Assembly (NCBI GenBank): GCA_050013795.1
Contig: JBEKEO010000001.1
Location: 1-58,670, forward strand
Source of the DNA: CAWHOW01 sp050013795
GTDB lineage: Bacteria; Bacteroidota; Bacteroidia; Bacteroidales; CG2-30-32-10
Reading direction: 5' to 3'
DNA length: 58,670 nucleotides
Below the pieces are notes generated by a model. The model searched no databases. It saw nothing but the letters and a program-made list of their open reading frames with translations, and was not told where the DNA came from. Below are positions 17,621 through 27,700 of this stretch, in pieces. A program made the position numbers and the translations under genes. Position 1 is the stretch's first letter; the number at the start of each line of letters is the position of its first letter.

Positions 17621-17653
17621 AAAAAATCCCACTGCCATGATAGTGGGATTTTT
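17621..17653 (-). terminator. Terminator downstream of the ferredoxin gene
   Basis: AAAAATCCCACT (17622-17633) pairs with AGTGGGATTTTT (17642-17653) around an 8-nt loop. The A-run at 17621-17626 gives the U-tract on the minus strand. It lies about 70 bp beyond the ferredoxin stop. Confidence 0.8.
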
Positions 17654-17722
17654 ATTCGATCGTACAATAAAACTTCAACTTTCCACTTAAAAGAGAAAAG
17701 TTAAAAACAGAATGTTCCGGTA

Positions 17723-17890
17723 TTATTCGGGGTGAATTGCTTCAACCGGGCAAACATCAGCGCATGCGCCACAATCGGTGCAAACTTCTGGATCAATCTT
17801 ATATTTATCTCCTTCAGATATTGCTTCAACCGGGCATTCATCAACACAAGTGCCGCAAGCAGTACAATCGTCATTAATTTTGTAAGCCAT
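17723..17890 (-). CDS. 2[4Fe-4S] ferredoxin
   Basis: 55 aa. The sequence starts MAYKINDDCTACGTCVDECP and has a second half CTDCGACADVCPVEAIHPE. Two C-x2-C-x2-C-x3-C-P motifs make it a clostridial-type double-cluster ferredoxin, a soluble low-potential electron carrier. It is divergent from korAB, whose enzyme reduces or oxidises ferredoxin, so it is a natural partner; that pairing is inferred from context. A TATATTTG -7 box lies upstream and a hairpin terminator downstream. Confidence 0.95.
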   Translation of the reverse strand: MAYKINDDCTACGTCVDECPVEAISEGDKYKIDPEVCTDCGACADVCPVEAIHPE

Positions 17891-17920
17891 TGTTATATAG
17901 TTTTAGTTAGTATTTTGCTG

Positions 17921-17928
17921 CAAATATA
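17921..17928 (-). promoter_or_regulatory. -7 promoter box for the ferredoxin gene
   Basis: On the minus strand TATATTTG matches TAnnTTTG, 30 bp before the ferredoxin ATG at 17890. Confidence 0.6.
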
Positions 17929-18153
17929 TTCGGTTAAAAGTATTTATGGAAATATTTTATGAAAAAAATTATATTTTTTATTACCGGGGATATACATAAG
18001 GTAAGAATCCGCTTTGCTAATTATTTTATTGTTATTGAATTAACAAAGAAAAGGCGTTGTTTTCAATATTGAAAAAAAAGTGATGAAAATCAATCCTGCA
18101 CTTTAAAAAACCATTTACCTTCGCAAAAAATTTAATTCTAAATCTATATACAT

Positions 18154-20007
18154 ATGACTGAAAAGAAAAATACTGTTGTCGAGATGGAAGATGCTGTGGT
18201 TCGGTTTGCAGGAGATTCTGGCGATGGGATGCAGCTTGTAGGTAATTTGTTCGCCGATGCAGCAGCATTATTCGGTAACGAGATTGCCACTTTTCCTGAT
18301 TATCCTGCCGAGATTCGCGCCCCGCACAACACTGTGGCTGGTGTTTCCGGATTTCAGACAAGGATAAGCTCAAAGAAGATTTTTTCTTCGGGCGACCTTG
18401 CAGATCTTCTGGTAGCAATGAACCCCGCTTCGCTTAAATCCAACCTGAAATGGGCTAAGAAAGGTGCATCGATAATTGTTGATACCGATACCTTTGATGA
18501 AAAAACAATTGAGAGAGCAGGCTACACTAAAAATCCGCTTGAAGACGGCAGTCTTAAAAGCTACAACCTTATTAAAGCGCCTATTACTACCCTGACATGG
18601 GAAACGGTAAAGGATTTTGGCATTGACCAAAAAACTGCTGGAAAAACAAGGAATGTGTTTGCTCTTGGAATTGCATATTTCCTGTTTAACCGCGATTTCA
18701 AAACTACTGATGATTTCTTCGAAAAGAAATTCAAAAAGAAACCGGCAATGATAGGTGTAAATAAAGCTATACTAAGGGCGGGATATAATTTTGGTGATAC
18801 GCTTGAAGTAATTCATTCTACCTTCAAAGTTCCCGCTTTTACAAAAGCGGAAAAAGGCAAATACCGGTATATTACAGGTAATGTTGCTACGGCATGGGGA
18901 TTGCTGGCTGCTTCAGAAAACTCGGGGCGACCTCTTTTCCTTGGCTCTTATCCTATTACTCCTGCAACTGAAATCCTTATGGAACTTGCTCTTCATAAAT
19001 CACTGGGGGCAAAAGTAATCCAGGCCGAAGATGAAATCGCAGGTATTTGTTCCGCTATAGGAGCCAGCTTTACAGGCTCCATGGCATGTACAACAACTTC
19101 GGGTCCCGGGTTTTCATTAAAGTCGGAAGCGATCGGACTTGCAGTGATGACAGAGTTACCTTTAATAATTGTAAATGTTCAGCGTGGCGGACCATCAACA
19201 GGTTTGCCGACCAAATCAGAGCAATCTGACCTGCTTCAGGCACTTTATGGCAGAAACGGTGAAGGCCCTGTTATTATTGTTGCTGCCTCAAGTCCTGCTG
19301 ATTGCTTTTATGCTGCTTATGAAGCGGCTAAATTATCGATGGAACATATGACGCCCGCTGTCTGTTTGACTGACGGCTACATTGGTCAGGGATCGGAAGT
19401 ATTCCAAATTCCGAAAGTAAAAGATCTTCCTGCAATCAACCCGCCTATGGCACAGGCAAACGACAAGGATTTTAAGCCATACAGGAGAGATGCGGAAACA
19501 CTGGTAAGGAAATGGGCCTTACCCGGAACTGAAGGATTGCGTCATAGAATTGGTGGACTGGAAAAATTGGATATTGAAGGAACTGTTTCTACCGATCCTT
19601 TAAACCACCAGAAAATGTGTGAATTTCGTGAAAAGAAAGTTGAAAAAGTAGCTGATTTTATCCCTGATCAGAAGCTGGTAGGCGATGAGAAAGGTGAAAT
19701 GCTTGTGGTTAGCTGGGGCGGAAGCTACGGCTCTGTTTATACAGCTGTTAAGGAAATGCAGGCAGAAGGGAAAAAAGTGAGCCTTGCACATTTCAGGAAT
19801 ATTTGCCCTTTGCCAAAGAATACAAAGCAGATATTAGCAAATTTCGATAAGATCATTGTTTGTGAATTGAACCTCGGGCAATTTGTGAAATACCTGAAAA
19901 TAAACTTCCCTGAATACAAATATCATCAATTTAATAAGGTTCAGGGATTACCATTTATGGTTAATGAACTTAAAGAGCAATTTTATAAATTATTAGAGGA
20001 GAAATAA
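18154..20007 (+). CDS. korA: 2-oxoacid:ferredoxin oxidoreductase, alpha subunit (gamma-alpha fusion), probably 2-oxoglutarate
   Basis: 617 aa. The N-terminal gamma-type domain (about 10-190) starts VVRFAGDSGDGMQLVGNLFADAA, followed by the pyrimidine-binding alpha domain with GSYPITPATEILMELA, QAEDEIAGICSAIGASFTG and TTSGPGFSLKSEA, and a C-terminal transketolase-type domain. With KorB and TPP it catalyses reversible CoA-dependent oxidative decarboxylation of a 2-oxoacid, with ferredoxin as electron acceptor. The fused layout and KorB partner fit the 2-oxoglutarate enzyme (TCA link), though other 2-oxoacids cannot be excluded. A near-consensus -7 box TACCTTCG lies at 18116-18123. It is 3 bp from korB. 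Confidence 0.93.
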   Translation: MTEKKNTVVEMEDAVVRFAGDSGDGMQLVGNLFADAAALFGNEIATFPDYPAEIRAPHNTVAGVSGFQTRISSKKIFSSGDLADLLVAMNPASLKSNLKWAKKGASIIVDTDTFDEKTIERAGYTKNPLEDGSLKSYNLIKAPITTLTWETVKDFGIDQKTAGKTRNVFALGIAYFLFNRDFKTTDDFFEKKFKKKPAMIGVNKAILRAGYNFGDTLEVIHSTFKVPAFTKAEKGKYRYITGNVATAWGLLAASENSGRPLFLGSYPITPATEILMELALHKSLGAKVIQAEDEIAGICSAIGASFTGSMACTTTSGPGFSLKSEAIGLAVMTELPLIIVNVQRGGPSTGLPTKSEQSDLLQALYGRNGEGPVIIVAASSPADCFYAAYEAAKLSMEHMTPAVCLTDGYIGQGSEVFQIPKVKDLPAINPPMAQANDKDFKPYRRDAETLVRKWALPGTEGLRHRIGGLEKLDIEGTVSTDPLNHQKMCEFREKKVEKVADFIPDQKLVGDEKGEMLVVSWGGSYGSVYTAVKEMQAEGKKVSLAHFRNICPLPKNTKQILANFDKIIVCELNLGQFVKYLKINFPEYKYHQFNKVQGLPFMVNELKEQFYKLLEEK

Positions 20008-20010
20008 GCC

Positions 20011-21048
20011 ATGGAAGAAAATACAACAATTGAAAAATCAAGAGTGCCTCTGTCGAAAGAAGATTTTGTCAGCGACCAGATGGTTAAATGGTGTCCCGGA
20101 TGCGGCGATCATTCTATACTTTCCTCTGTAGCCGCAGTTTTCCCAAAGATCGGTTATAGAAAAGAAAACTTCCTGGTAATTTCCGGTATCGGCTGCTCAT
20201 CACGGTTTCCATATTATGTGAATACATACGGTTTCCATGGTATTCACGGAAGAGCCAATGCTATTGCTACAGGGGCTAAAGTAGCAAATCCCCACCTCAG
20301 TGTTTGGGTTGCTACAGGCGACGGCGATTCTATGGCCATAGGCGGGAACCATTTCATTCATATCATCCGCAGGAATGTTGATTTGAATATCATGCTTTTC
20401 AATAATAAGATATATGGTCTGACAAAGGGACAGTATTCTCCAACAACTGCAATGGGTACAATTACAAAAACTTCTCCTCAGGGAACAATCGAACATCCTT
20501 TCAATGCAGGGGAACTTGTTTTGGGTGCGCAGGGAACATTCTTTGCAAGAGCTGTGGATACCAACCCGAAACTAATGACGGAAATTATGTTCGAAGCTGC
20601 CAAACATGACGGTACTTCTGTAGTTGAAATATTGCAAAACTGCGTGATATATGCCGACGGCGCGTATGCAAGTATTACCGCCAAAGATGTAAGAGATGAT
20701 AGGCAGCTTATTCTGAAAAATGGCGAACCTATGATATTCGGGAAAAACAAAAATAAAGGTATTCATCTTCAGGGAACGCATCTTGAAGTCGTTGAAATAG
20801 GCAAGAATGGAATTACTGAAAACGATATTTTGGTTCATGACCAATACGATCAAGATCCGGGCATACACCTGATGCTGGCAAAAATGGCGCCACCGATGTA
20901 TCCCATAGCTCTTGGTGTTATTCGTTCAGCTATGTTCCCAACCTATGATGATATGGTGGAAGAGCAGATTACAAAAGCCAAAGCAACATCATCTATTAAA
21001 TGTGTTGACGACTTGCTGAACAGTGGCGATATATGGGAAATTAAATAA
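20011..21048 (+). CDS. korB: 2-oxoacid:ferredoxin oxidoreductase, beta subunit
   Basis: 345 aa. Thiamine-diphosphate-binding subunit. Seen: KWCPGCGDHSILSSVAAVFP with cluster-type cysteines, ISGIGCSSRFPYY, HGRANAIATGAKVANP, the TPP/Mg motif GDGDSMAIGGNHF...NNKIYGLTKGQYSPT, and ILQNCVIY. These cysteines probably hold a [4Fe-4S] cluster. It is co-transcribed with korA (3-bp gap, AGAGGAGAA upstream). A hairpin terminator follows the stop. Confidence 0.94.
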   Translation: MEENTTIEKSRVPLSKEDFVSDQMVKWCPGCGDHSILSSVAAVFPKIGYRKENFLVISGIGCSSRFPYYVNTYGFHGIHGRANAIATGAKVANPHLSVWVATGDGDSMAIGGNHFIHIIRRNVDLNIMLFNNKIYGLTKGQYSPTTAMGTITKTSPQGTIEHPFNAGELVLGAQGTFFARAVDTNPKLMTEIMFEAAKHDGTSVVEILQNCVIYADGAYASITAKDVRDDRQLILKNGEPMIFGKNKNKGIHLQGTHLEVVEIGKNGITENDILVHDQYDQDPGIHLMLAKMAPPMYPIALGVIRSAMFPTYDDMVEEQITKAKATSSIKCVDDLLNSGDIWEIK

Positions 21049-21068
21049 TATTTTGACCATGCTAAATC

Positions 21069-21098
21069 AGCCTGTTCAAATTTTGAACAGGCTTTTTT
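21069..21098 (+). terminator. Rho-independent terminator after korB
   Basis: AGCCTGTTC (21069-21077) pairs with GAACAGGCT (21085-21093), 7-nt loop (the stem can extend through AAA/TTT), followed by a T-run to 21098. Confidence 0.9.
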
Positions 21099-21128
21099 GT
21101 AATTTTACATTTTGTAATTTAAGTTCGG

Positions 21129-22469
21129 ATGAAAAACCAGCTTATCCAGTTTATTAAAGAAGAAAAATTGTTCGATAAGAACAGCAAGATACTTGTTGCT
21201 GTTAGCGGCGGCATGGATTCTGTTCTGCTTCTACATTTATTGAACGATGCAGGTTTCATGGTAGCTGTGGTTCATTGTAACTTTCAACTTAGGGGAAAAG
21301 AATCCGATGGCGATGAAACCTTCGTGAGCCAGCTTGTAAATAAATTGGATTTGCCATTTCATGTTAAACGGTTCAACACTGCTGATTACGCTGAAGAGAA
21401 AAAGATATCCATCCAAATGGCTGCACGGGAACTGAGATATGCCTGGTTTGAAGAAGTAAGGATTAAAAATAGTTATGATTTTATTGCAGTAGCTCATCAC
21501 AGGGATGATGAGGTTGAAACATTTTTCATCAATCTTATCCGCGGCAGTGGCATAGCAGGATTGCATGGCATAAAGCCTAAGACAGGGAATATAGTCCGTC
21601 CGTTGATGTTCGCCGACAGGGGGGAAATAGAAGCTTACGTTAAAAAGAATAAAATAAAATTCCGTGAAGACAGCAGCAATACTTCGTTGAAATATATGCG
21701 GAATAAGATTCGCCATCAATTACTTCCTCTAATGAAAGAGTTGAACCCTGATATTGAAAAGACAGTTAAAGGAGAGATTGAACGATTAAAGCAAATTGAA
21801 AGTGTGTTCCTGGAAATGGTTGAGGTAAAAAGAAAAGAAATAACAGGACGGGAGGGAAGTCTTGTTAAATTTGATATTAATAAAATACTATCTCTTTCGC
21901 AGAAAGAATTATTTATTTATGAATTGCTTAAACCTTATGGTTTTTCAGGCAACATTATTGCAACTATTTGCAAAAGTCTTAAAGGTGAAGCCGGAAAACA
22001 ATTCTTTTCTTCAACGCACAGACTAGTTAAAGATAGGTCGCAATTGATTGTTTCACCAAATGTGGAAATTGAATCGGTACAAGATTTTATCATTACGGAA
22101 GGTTATAAAGAGTTAAAAGAACCCATTCACCTTAAGTTTAAAACCATTAGCATTACAAAGGATTTTGATGTGAAGATTAAAGATAGATCTATCGCTATGT
22201 TTGATGCCGGTAAGTTGAAATTTCCTCTTACAATTCGTAAATGGGAGAAAGGCGATTTCTTTTATCCTTTTGGTATGCGCGGCAAAAAGAAACTCAGTGA
22301 TTTCTTTACAGACAGCAAATTTTCGCTGATTGATAAAGAAAATATCTGGCTGCTTTGCAATGGTGATGACATTATGTGGGTTATAGGTTGCCGAACAGAC
22401 AATATGTATAGGATTACTTCGTCCACCAAAAAAGTTTTTGTTGCTGAAATTATTGAAAATAATACATAA
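21129..22469 (+). CDS. tilS: tRNA(Ile)-lysidine synthase
   Basis: 446 aa. It ligates lysine to C34 of the CAU-anticodon tRNA-Ile so that it reads AUA. Seen: the PP-loop VAVSGGMDSVLLLHLL, AVVHCNFQLRGKESDGDE, AHHRDDEVETFFINLIRGSG with GLHGIKP, RPLMF, and the C-terminal TilS domain (RKWEKGDFFYPFGMRGKKKLSDFF). Complete. The -7 box of dsbD overlaps its stop codon. Confidence 0.95.
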   Translation: MKNQLIQFIKEEKLFDKNSKILVAVSGGMDSVLLLHLLNDAGFMVAVVHCNFQLRGKESDGDETFVSQLVNKLDLPFHVKRFNTADYAEEKKISIQMAARELRYAWFEEVRIKNSYDFIAVAHHRDDEVETFFINLIRGSGIAGLHGIKPKTGNIVRPLMFADRGEIEAYVKKNKIKFREDSSNTSLKYMRNKIRHQLLPLMKELNPDIEKTVKGEIERLKQIESVFLEMVEVKRKEITGREGSLVKFDINKILSLSQKELFIYELLKPYGFSGNIIATICKSLKGEAGKQFFSSTHRLVKDRSQLIVSPNVEIESVQDFIITEGYKELKEPIHLKFKTISITKDFDVKIKDRSIAMFDAGKLKFPLTIRKWEKGDFFYPFGMRGKKKLSDFFTDSKFSLIDKENIWLLCNGDDIMWVIGCRTDNMYRITSSTKKVFVAEIIENNT

Positions 22470-22474
22470 CTTTG
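22441..22474 (+). promoter_or_regulatory. Promoter of dsbD overlapping the tilS stop
   Basis: TTG (22441-22443), a 23-nt spacer, then TAACTTTG (22467-22474). The -7 box includes the tilS TAA, so dsbD is transcribed independently. The dsbD ATG is at 22518. Confidence 0.6.
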
Positions 22475-22517
22475 CATGTGTATTAATGATTAAGTTAGTT
22501 AATCTAAATCGTTTTTC

Positions 22518-24608
22518 ATGAAGACTAAACAAATATTAATTTTCCTGTTGTTGTTTATTGGTAACCTTGGTTTCTCGCAGGTATTGAAACCGGTTAAATG
22601 GACTTTCAGCAGTTCGAAAGTGAACGACTCTACCGCCAACCTTTACATGAAAGCCACTATCGACAAGAGCTGGCATATCTATTCACAATTCATTTCAGGC
22701 GATGGCCCCATTCCAACTACCTTCACTTTTGACAAAAGCAGCAACTATTTATTTGTAGGGAAAGTATACGAACCTAAAGCTATAGAGGAATACGATCCTA
22801 ATTTCCAAATGAAACTAAAATATTTTGAGAACACAGTAACATTTATTCAACAAATTAGGATAGTTTCAACAAAAGCGTTTAAAGTCAAAGGCACTCTTAA
22901 TTTTATGACATGTAATAATAAGGCTTGCCTGCCCCCTGATGACGTTCCTTTTACCTTCGATATCGGTGGTTGTACTAAAGCTGTTGGCACACCTGTTAAA
23001 GATACATTGAAGAAATCGGAAGGTGACACTGTTTCTCCCATGTCCAAGAAAGATTCTTCTTCTTTAGCTCCAACATCTGTGCCCTTAAACAATGCCGGAG
23101 ACAATCATTCGCTATGGTGGGTGTTTTTTATTTCACTCTTACCTGGGTTCATTGCTATTTTTACACCTTGTGTGTTTCCCATGGTGCCGATGACGGTTTC
23201 TTTTTTTTTAAAAGGAAGCGAGAACCGCAGAAGGTCATTGTTCCAGGCAATTTTTTATGGTGTTTCCATCATTTTAATATCCACTGTTCCTATTGCTCTC
23301 CTTATTGGCATATCATACATGTTCGGGAAAGGCGCTGTGACAGCAGATGTATTCAACTGGGTATCCACGCACTGGATACCCAACATTTTATTCTTCCTCA
23401 TCTTCTTTTTATTCGCGGCTTCGTTCTTCGGGATGTTTGAGATAGTCCTTCCCAGCAAACTGACGAATAAAATGGATGCGAAAGTTGACAAAGGCGGTTT
23501 CCTTGGACCATTCTTCATGGCATTTGTACTTGTTCTGGTTTCCTTTTCCTGCACCGGACCTATAGTTGGCGCTGTAGTAGTTGAATCGTTGGCAAGAGAC
23601 AATATATGGCACCCTATTGTGGCTATGCTTGGCTTTTCGGTGGCCTTCGCTTTACCATTCGCCATTTTCGCTTATTTCCCTTCATGGTTGAGCAATTTGC
23701 CTAAGTCGGGAGGATGGCTCAATTCAGTCAAGGTTTCGCTTGGCTTTATTGAACTTGCACTTGGTTTGAAGTTCCTTAGTGTTGCCGACCAGACATACCA
23801 CTGGCGCATCCTTGACCGCGAAGTGTACCTGGCTTTATGGATAGTGATATTTTTTTTAATGGGTGTTTACTTACTTGGAAAACTTAAATTCCCGCACGAT
23901 AGCGATATGCCTTTTCTTAAGTTTCCTCGGCTTATAATTGCCATTATTGTGTTTTCATTTGTCATGTATATGATACCCGGCATGTTTGGCGCTCCCCTGA
24001 AAATGCTTTCAGGTTGGCTGCCACCGCAAACCACGCAGGACTTTGATATTAACGCTATTGTAAGACAACAGGTAGAGAACCGCAGCAGTGGAAATGCAGC
24101 CAATGATGAGCTTTGCGGCAAGCCGATGTTTTCTGATTTCCTTACACTTCCTCACGGATTAAAAGGCTATTTCGATTATGAACAGGGTATAGAATGTGCA
24201 AAACAAAAGAATAAACCAGTATTTCTTGATTTTACAGGTCATGGTTGTGTGAATTGCCGCAAGATGGAAGAAAATGTTTGGTCCGATCCCAGAGTGCTGA
24301 AGCTACTAAAAGAGAAATTCGTTATCATCACGCTTTATGTTGACGATAAAAAGGAGTTGCCCGAATCGGAATGGATAACTTCGAAGTACGACGGTCAGTT
24401 AAAGAAGAGCATAGGGAAGAAATATGCCGATTTTGAAATATCTCACTTCAATATTAATGCCCAGCCTTACAATGTGCTGCTTGATGACAAAGGTGATACC
24501 CTTTGCAAACCTATAGGCTATAACAGCGATGTGGATAATTTTGTATACTTTCTTGAAAAAGGCTTAAAAGAATTTGATAAAAGGCAAATATCTGAAAAGG
24601 TGAATTAA
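22518..24608 (+). CDS. dsbD: Thiol:disulfide interchange protein DsbD
   Basis: 696 aa. It moves electrons from cytoplasmic thioredoxin across the membrane to periplasmic thiol proteins. Layout: signal peptide (ends ...LGFSQ); N-terminal periplasmic domain (about 20-155) with the Cys pair in MTCNNKACLPPDDVPF; a Ser/Pro/Asp linker; about eight membrane segments (roughly 195-510) with TPCVFPMVPMTVSFFLKG and SFSCTGPIVGA holding the membrane cysteines; and a C-terminal thioredoxin domain with Cys577-Val-Asn-Cys580 (GHGCVNCRKMEENVW). All expected cysteines are present. It may supply reductant to TlpA-type proteins like the one at the right edge of the window. Confidence 0.93.
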   Translation: MKTKQILIFLLLFIGNLGFSQVLKPVKWTFSSSKVNDSTANLYMKATIDKSWHIYSQFISGDGPIPTTFTFDKSSNYLFVGKVYEPKAIEEYDPNFQMKLKYFENTVTFIQQIRIVSTKAFKVKGTLNFMTCNNKACLPPDDVPFTFDIGGCTKAVGTPVKDTLKKSEGDTVSPMSKKDSSSLAPTSVPLNNAGDNHSLWWVFFISLLPGFIAIFTPCVFPMVPMTVSFFLKGSENRRRSLFQAIFYGVSIILISTVPIALLIGISYMFGKGAVTADVFNWVSTHWIPNILFFLIFFLFAASFFGMFEIVLPSKLTNKMDAKVDKGGFLGPFFMAFVLVLVSFSCTGPIVGAVVVESLARDNIWHPIVAMLGFSVAFALPFAIFAYFPSWLSNLPKSGGWLNSVKVSLGFIELALGLKFLSVADQTYHWRILDREVYLALWIVIFFLMGVYLLGKLKFPHDSDMPFLKFPRLIIAIIVFSFVMYMIPGMFGAPLKMLSGWLPPQTTQDFDINAIVRQQVENRSSGNAANDELCGKPMFSDFLTLPHGLKGYFDYEQGIECAKQKNKPVFLDFTGHGCVNCRKMEENVWSDPRVLKLLKEKFVIITLYVDDKKELPESEWITSKYDGQLKKSIGKKYADFEISHFNINAQPYNVLLDDKGDTLCKPIGYNSDVDNFVYFLEKGLKEFDKRQISEKVN

Positions 24609-24756
24609 TTCTGTTACCTTCCCTTAATTAATAATTCCCTTGTTTCCTGTTTTTGTTCGATATTCTATTGTTGGTCATATGATAAGGGCTGTTTGATTTT
24701 TTTAACATCATGGATTTCAATTTTTGTATTTTTACATTTTAATTTGTTAAACATTG

Positions 24757-27700
24757 ATGCATAGCAACCCGTTTTCAACTCGGTTAACCATCAGCCTGAT
24801 TGTGCTTTTTCTGATTTTATTTACTTCTTGCAAACACAAGCAATGTGATGAGAAAAAACAGCAGGTAAAATCCGATAAAACAACGGCAAATCCCAAATCT
24901 CAAATCCTGCCTCCTGTAACTGTTCTTCTCGACACATGTCCAATGCCCAACATCATATCGGTTCCAAAAGTAAATGGCGGTTCTTACATCAAACCCTCTC
25001 AAAACAGAGTTAAACAAACAGAGCTCAAACCGCCAATAACAACTTCTCTTCCCATTGTAACCAGAACATTAGACGGGGCCGAAATGCCAGATCAATCTGC
25101 GGCCGGACTTGGTTTTTTTACTACTTACACAACTGAAAATGGCCTTGCTCTCGATGCTGTTTATTGCTCTTATATGGATCATTTTGGAAACCTGTGGTTT
25201 GGTACTGCGGGAGGTGGTGTGAGCCGTTTTGACGGAAAATCTTTCACCAATTTTACCACATCACAGGGATTGGCCAATAATATTGTATTAAGTATCACCG
25301 AAGATAAAATGGGAAATCTGTGGTTTGGTACTAAAGGAGGCGGTGTAAGTTGTTATAATGGGAAATCCTTTACGAATTATACCACTCTGCAGGGGCTGGC
25401 TAATAATTTAGTTTCAAGTATTAAGGAAGATAAAGCGGGGAACATTTGGTTTGGTACATATGGAGGCGGAGCAAGTCGCTATGATGGAAAATCCTTTACA
25501 AATTATGATACTTCACAGGGGATGGCTAATAATGAAGTGTTAAGTATCACTGAAGATAGAACGGGAAACCTATGGTTTGGTACTGCCGGAGGCGGAATTA
25601 GCCGCTATAACGGGAAATCCTTTATGAATTTTACAACTTTACAAGGACTGGCTAATAATATAGTTAGGAGTATCATTGAAGATAAAATGGGAAATCTGTG
25701 GTTTGGCACTAACGGAGGCGGCGTGAGTTGCTATGATGGAAAATCCTTTAAGAATTATACTGTTTCTCAAGGGATAGCTAATAATGAAGTGTTAAGTATA
25801 GCCGAAGATAAAACGGGAAACCTGTGGTTTGGCACTAATGGAAGCGGTGTAAGCTGCTATAATGGGAAATCTTTTACGAATTATTCCACTTTGCAGGGGT
25901 TGGCTAATAATGTGGTGAGGAGCATTACAAATGATAAAATGGGAAATTTATGGTTAGGTACCGAAGGAGGTGGCATAAATCGATATGATGGGAAATCCTT
26001 TACGAATTATACTGTATCACAGGGATTGTCTAATATAGTAATATTAAGCGTTGCAGAAGATAGAGCGGGAAACCTCTGGCTTGGTTCTGATGGAGGTGGT
26101 GTCAGTTGTTTTAATGGGAAATCCTTTATAAATTTTACTACATCACAGGGGCTGGCTAGTAATTCTGTTTGGAGCATTATGGAAGACAGAACAGGAAATC
26201 TTTGGTTTGGTACTGATGGAGGTGGTTTAAGTTGCTATGACGGGAAATCTTTTACGAATTTTACTACATTACAGGGGCTTGCTAATAATAGAGTTCTATG
26301 CATCACTAAAGATAAAATTGGCAACCTTTGGTTCGGCACCTATGGAGGTGGCGTAAGTCGCTTTAACGGAAAATCTTTTACGAATTTTACCACATTGCAG
26401 GGGCTGGCTAATAACGAAGTACTATGTGTCTGTGAAGACAAAACAGGAAAAATGTGGTTTGGTACGGCAGGAAGCGGTGTAAGTTGCTTTGACGGGGAAT
26501 CCTTTACAAACTTTACCACATCTCAGGGGCTTACCAATAATTTAGTGGTAAGCATCATGGAAGATAAAACAGGGAACCTTTGGTTTGGTACCGATGGAGG
26601 AATAACAGTTTTACTTCATAAGTATGTACAACAATGGCAGAAATACTTTATGTCTTCATACTCTTTAAAAGAACAGGATACAAAATCAAATAACTTAAAA
26701 AAATCACAGGATGATTCTCTTTTGCCTGATATATTTTTTAATATTACTTCTAAAAACGGGTTGCCTGATAATTTTGTAACTCAAATTGCTCAAACTAAAG
26801 AAGGTACGATTTATGCAGGCACTAACTTTGGAATTTGTGAACTTATACCCACTCCTGATGGAAAATACAAAGTCGGATCTGTATATAATTCCGCGACCGG
26901 TTATCCTGTAAAAGACGTGAATGAGGGTCAAAACACAATGTTTATTGATAGTAAAGGAGTGTTCTGGATAGCCACAGGCTCAGATAAGACTGGCCTTGTT
27001 CGTTTCGATTACAAAGCCATTCACAAAAACAGCACCCCACCAACAGTAGTCATTCAAAGCATCAGGGTAAACGAAGAAAATATTTGCTGGTATGATATGA
27101 AACTTAACAGCAAAGAAGACAAAGCAACAGGAAAACCGGCAACAGTGAATGTCGGATCAAGTGACAGCATTATACTTTCACAGCAGGAAATAATGACTTT
27201 CGGAATGGCTCTTTCGCAGGAAATAAGGGACAGCATAAGGAAGAAATTTGCAGGCATCCGTTTCGACAGCATCACTTCGTTTTATCCTTTACCCATAAAC
27301 CTTGTATTGCCTTATGAACACAACAATATTACCTTTGAGTTTAACGCTATAGAACCCGGTCGGCATTTTTCGGTGCGTTATCAATATATACTAGAAGGAT
27401 ACAACAAAGAGTGGAGTCCTGTAACAGAAAAAACCAGCGCAACATTCGGCAATATATATGACGGCACATATACCTTCAAACTCAAAGCATGCAATCCTGA
27501 CGGAATCTGGAGTAACCCAATTACTTACACATTTAAAGTATTACCGCCATGGTATCGTACCTGGTGGATGTATAGTATTTATATTATTGTCATCATTAGT
27601 GTACTTTTCCTTGTGTATCGTTGGCGTGTAGCATCGCTGCGCCGCAGGCAAAAAGAATTGGTTCAGGAAGTCCGGAAGGTTACTGCTGAAATACGGAAAC

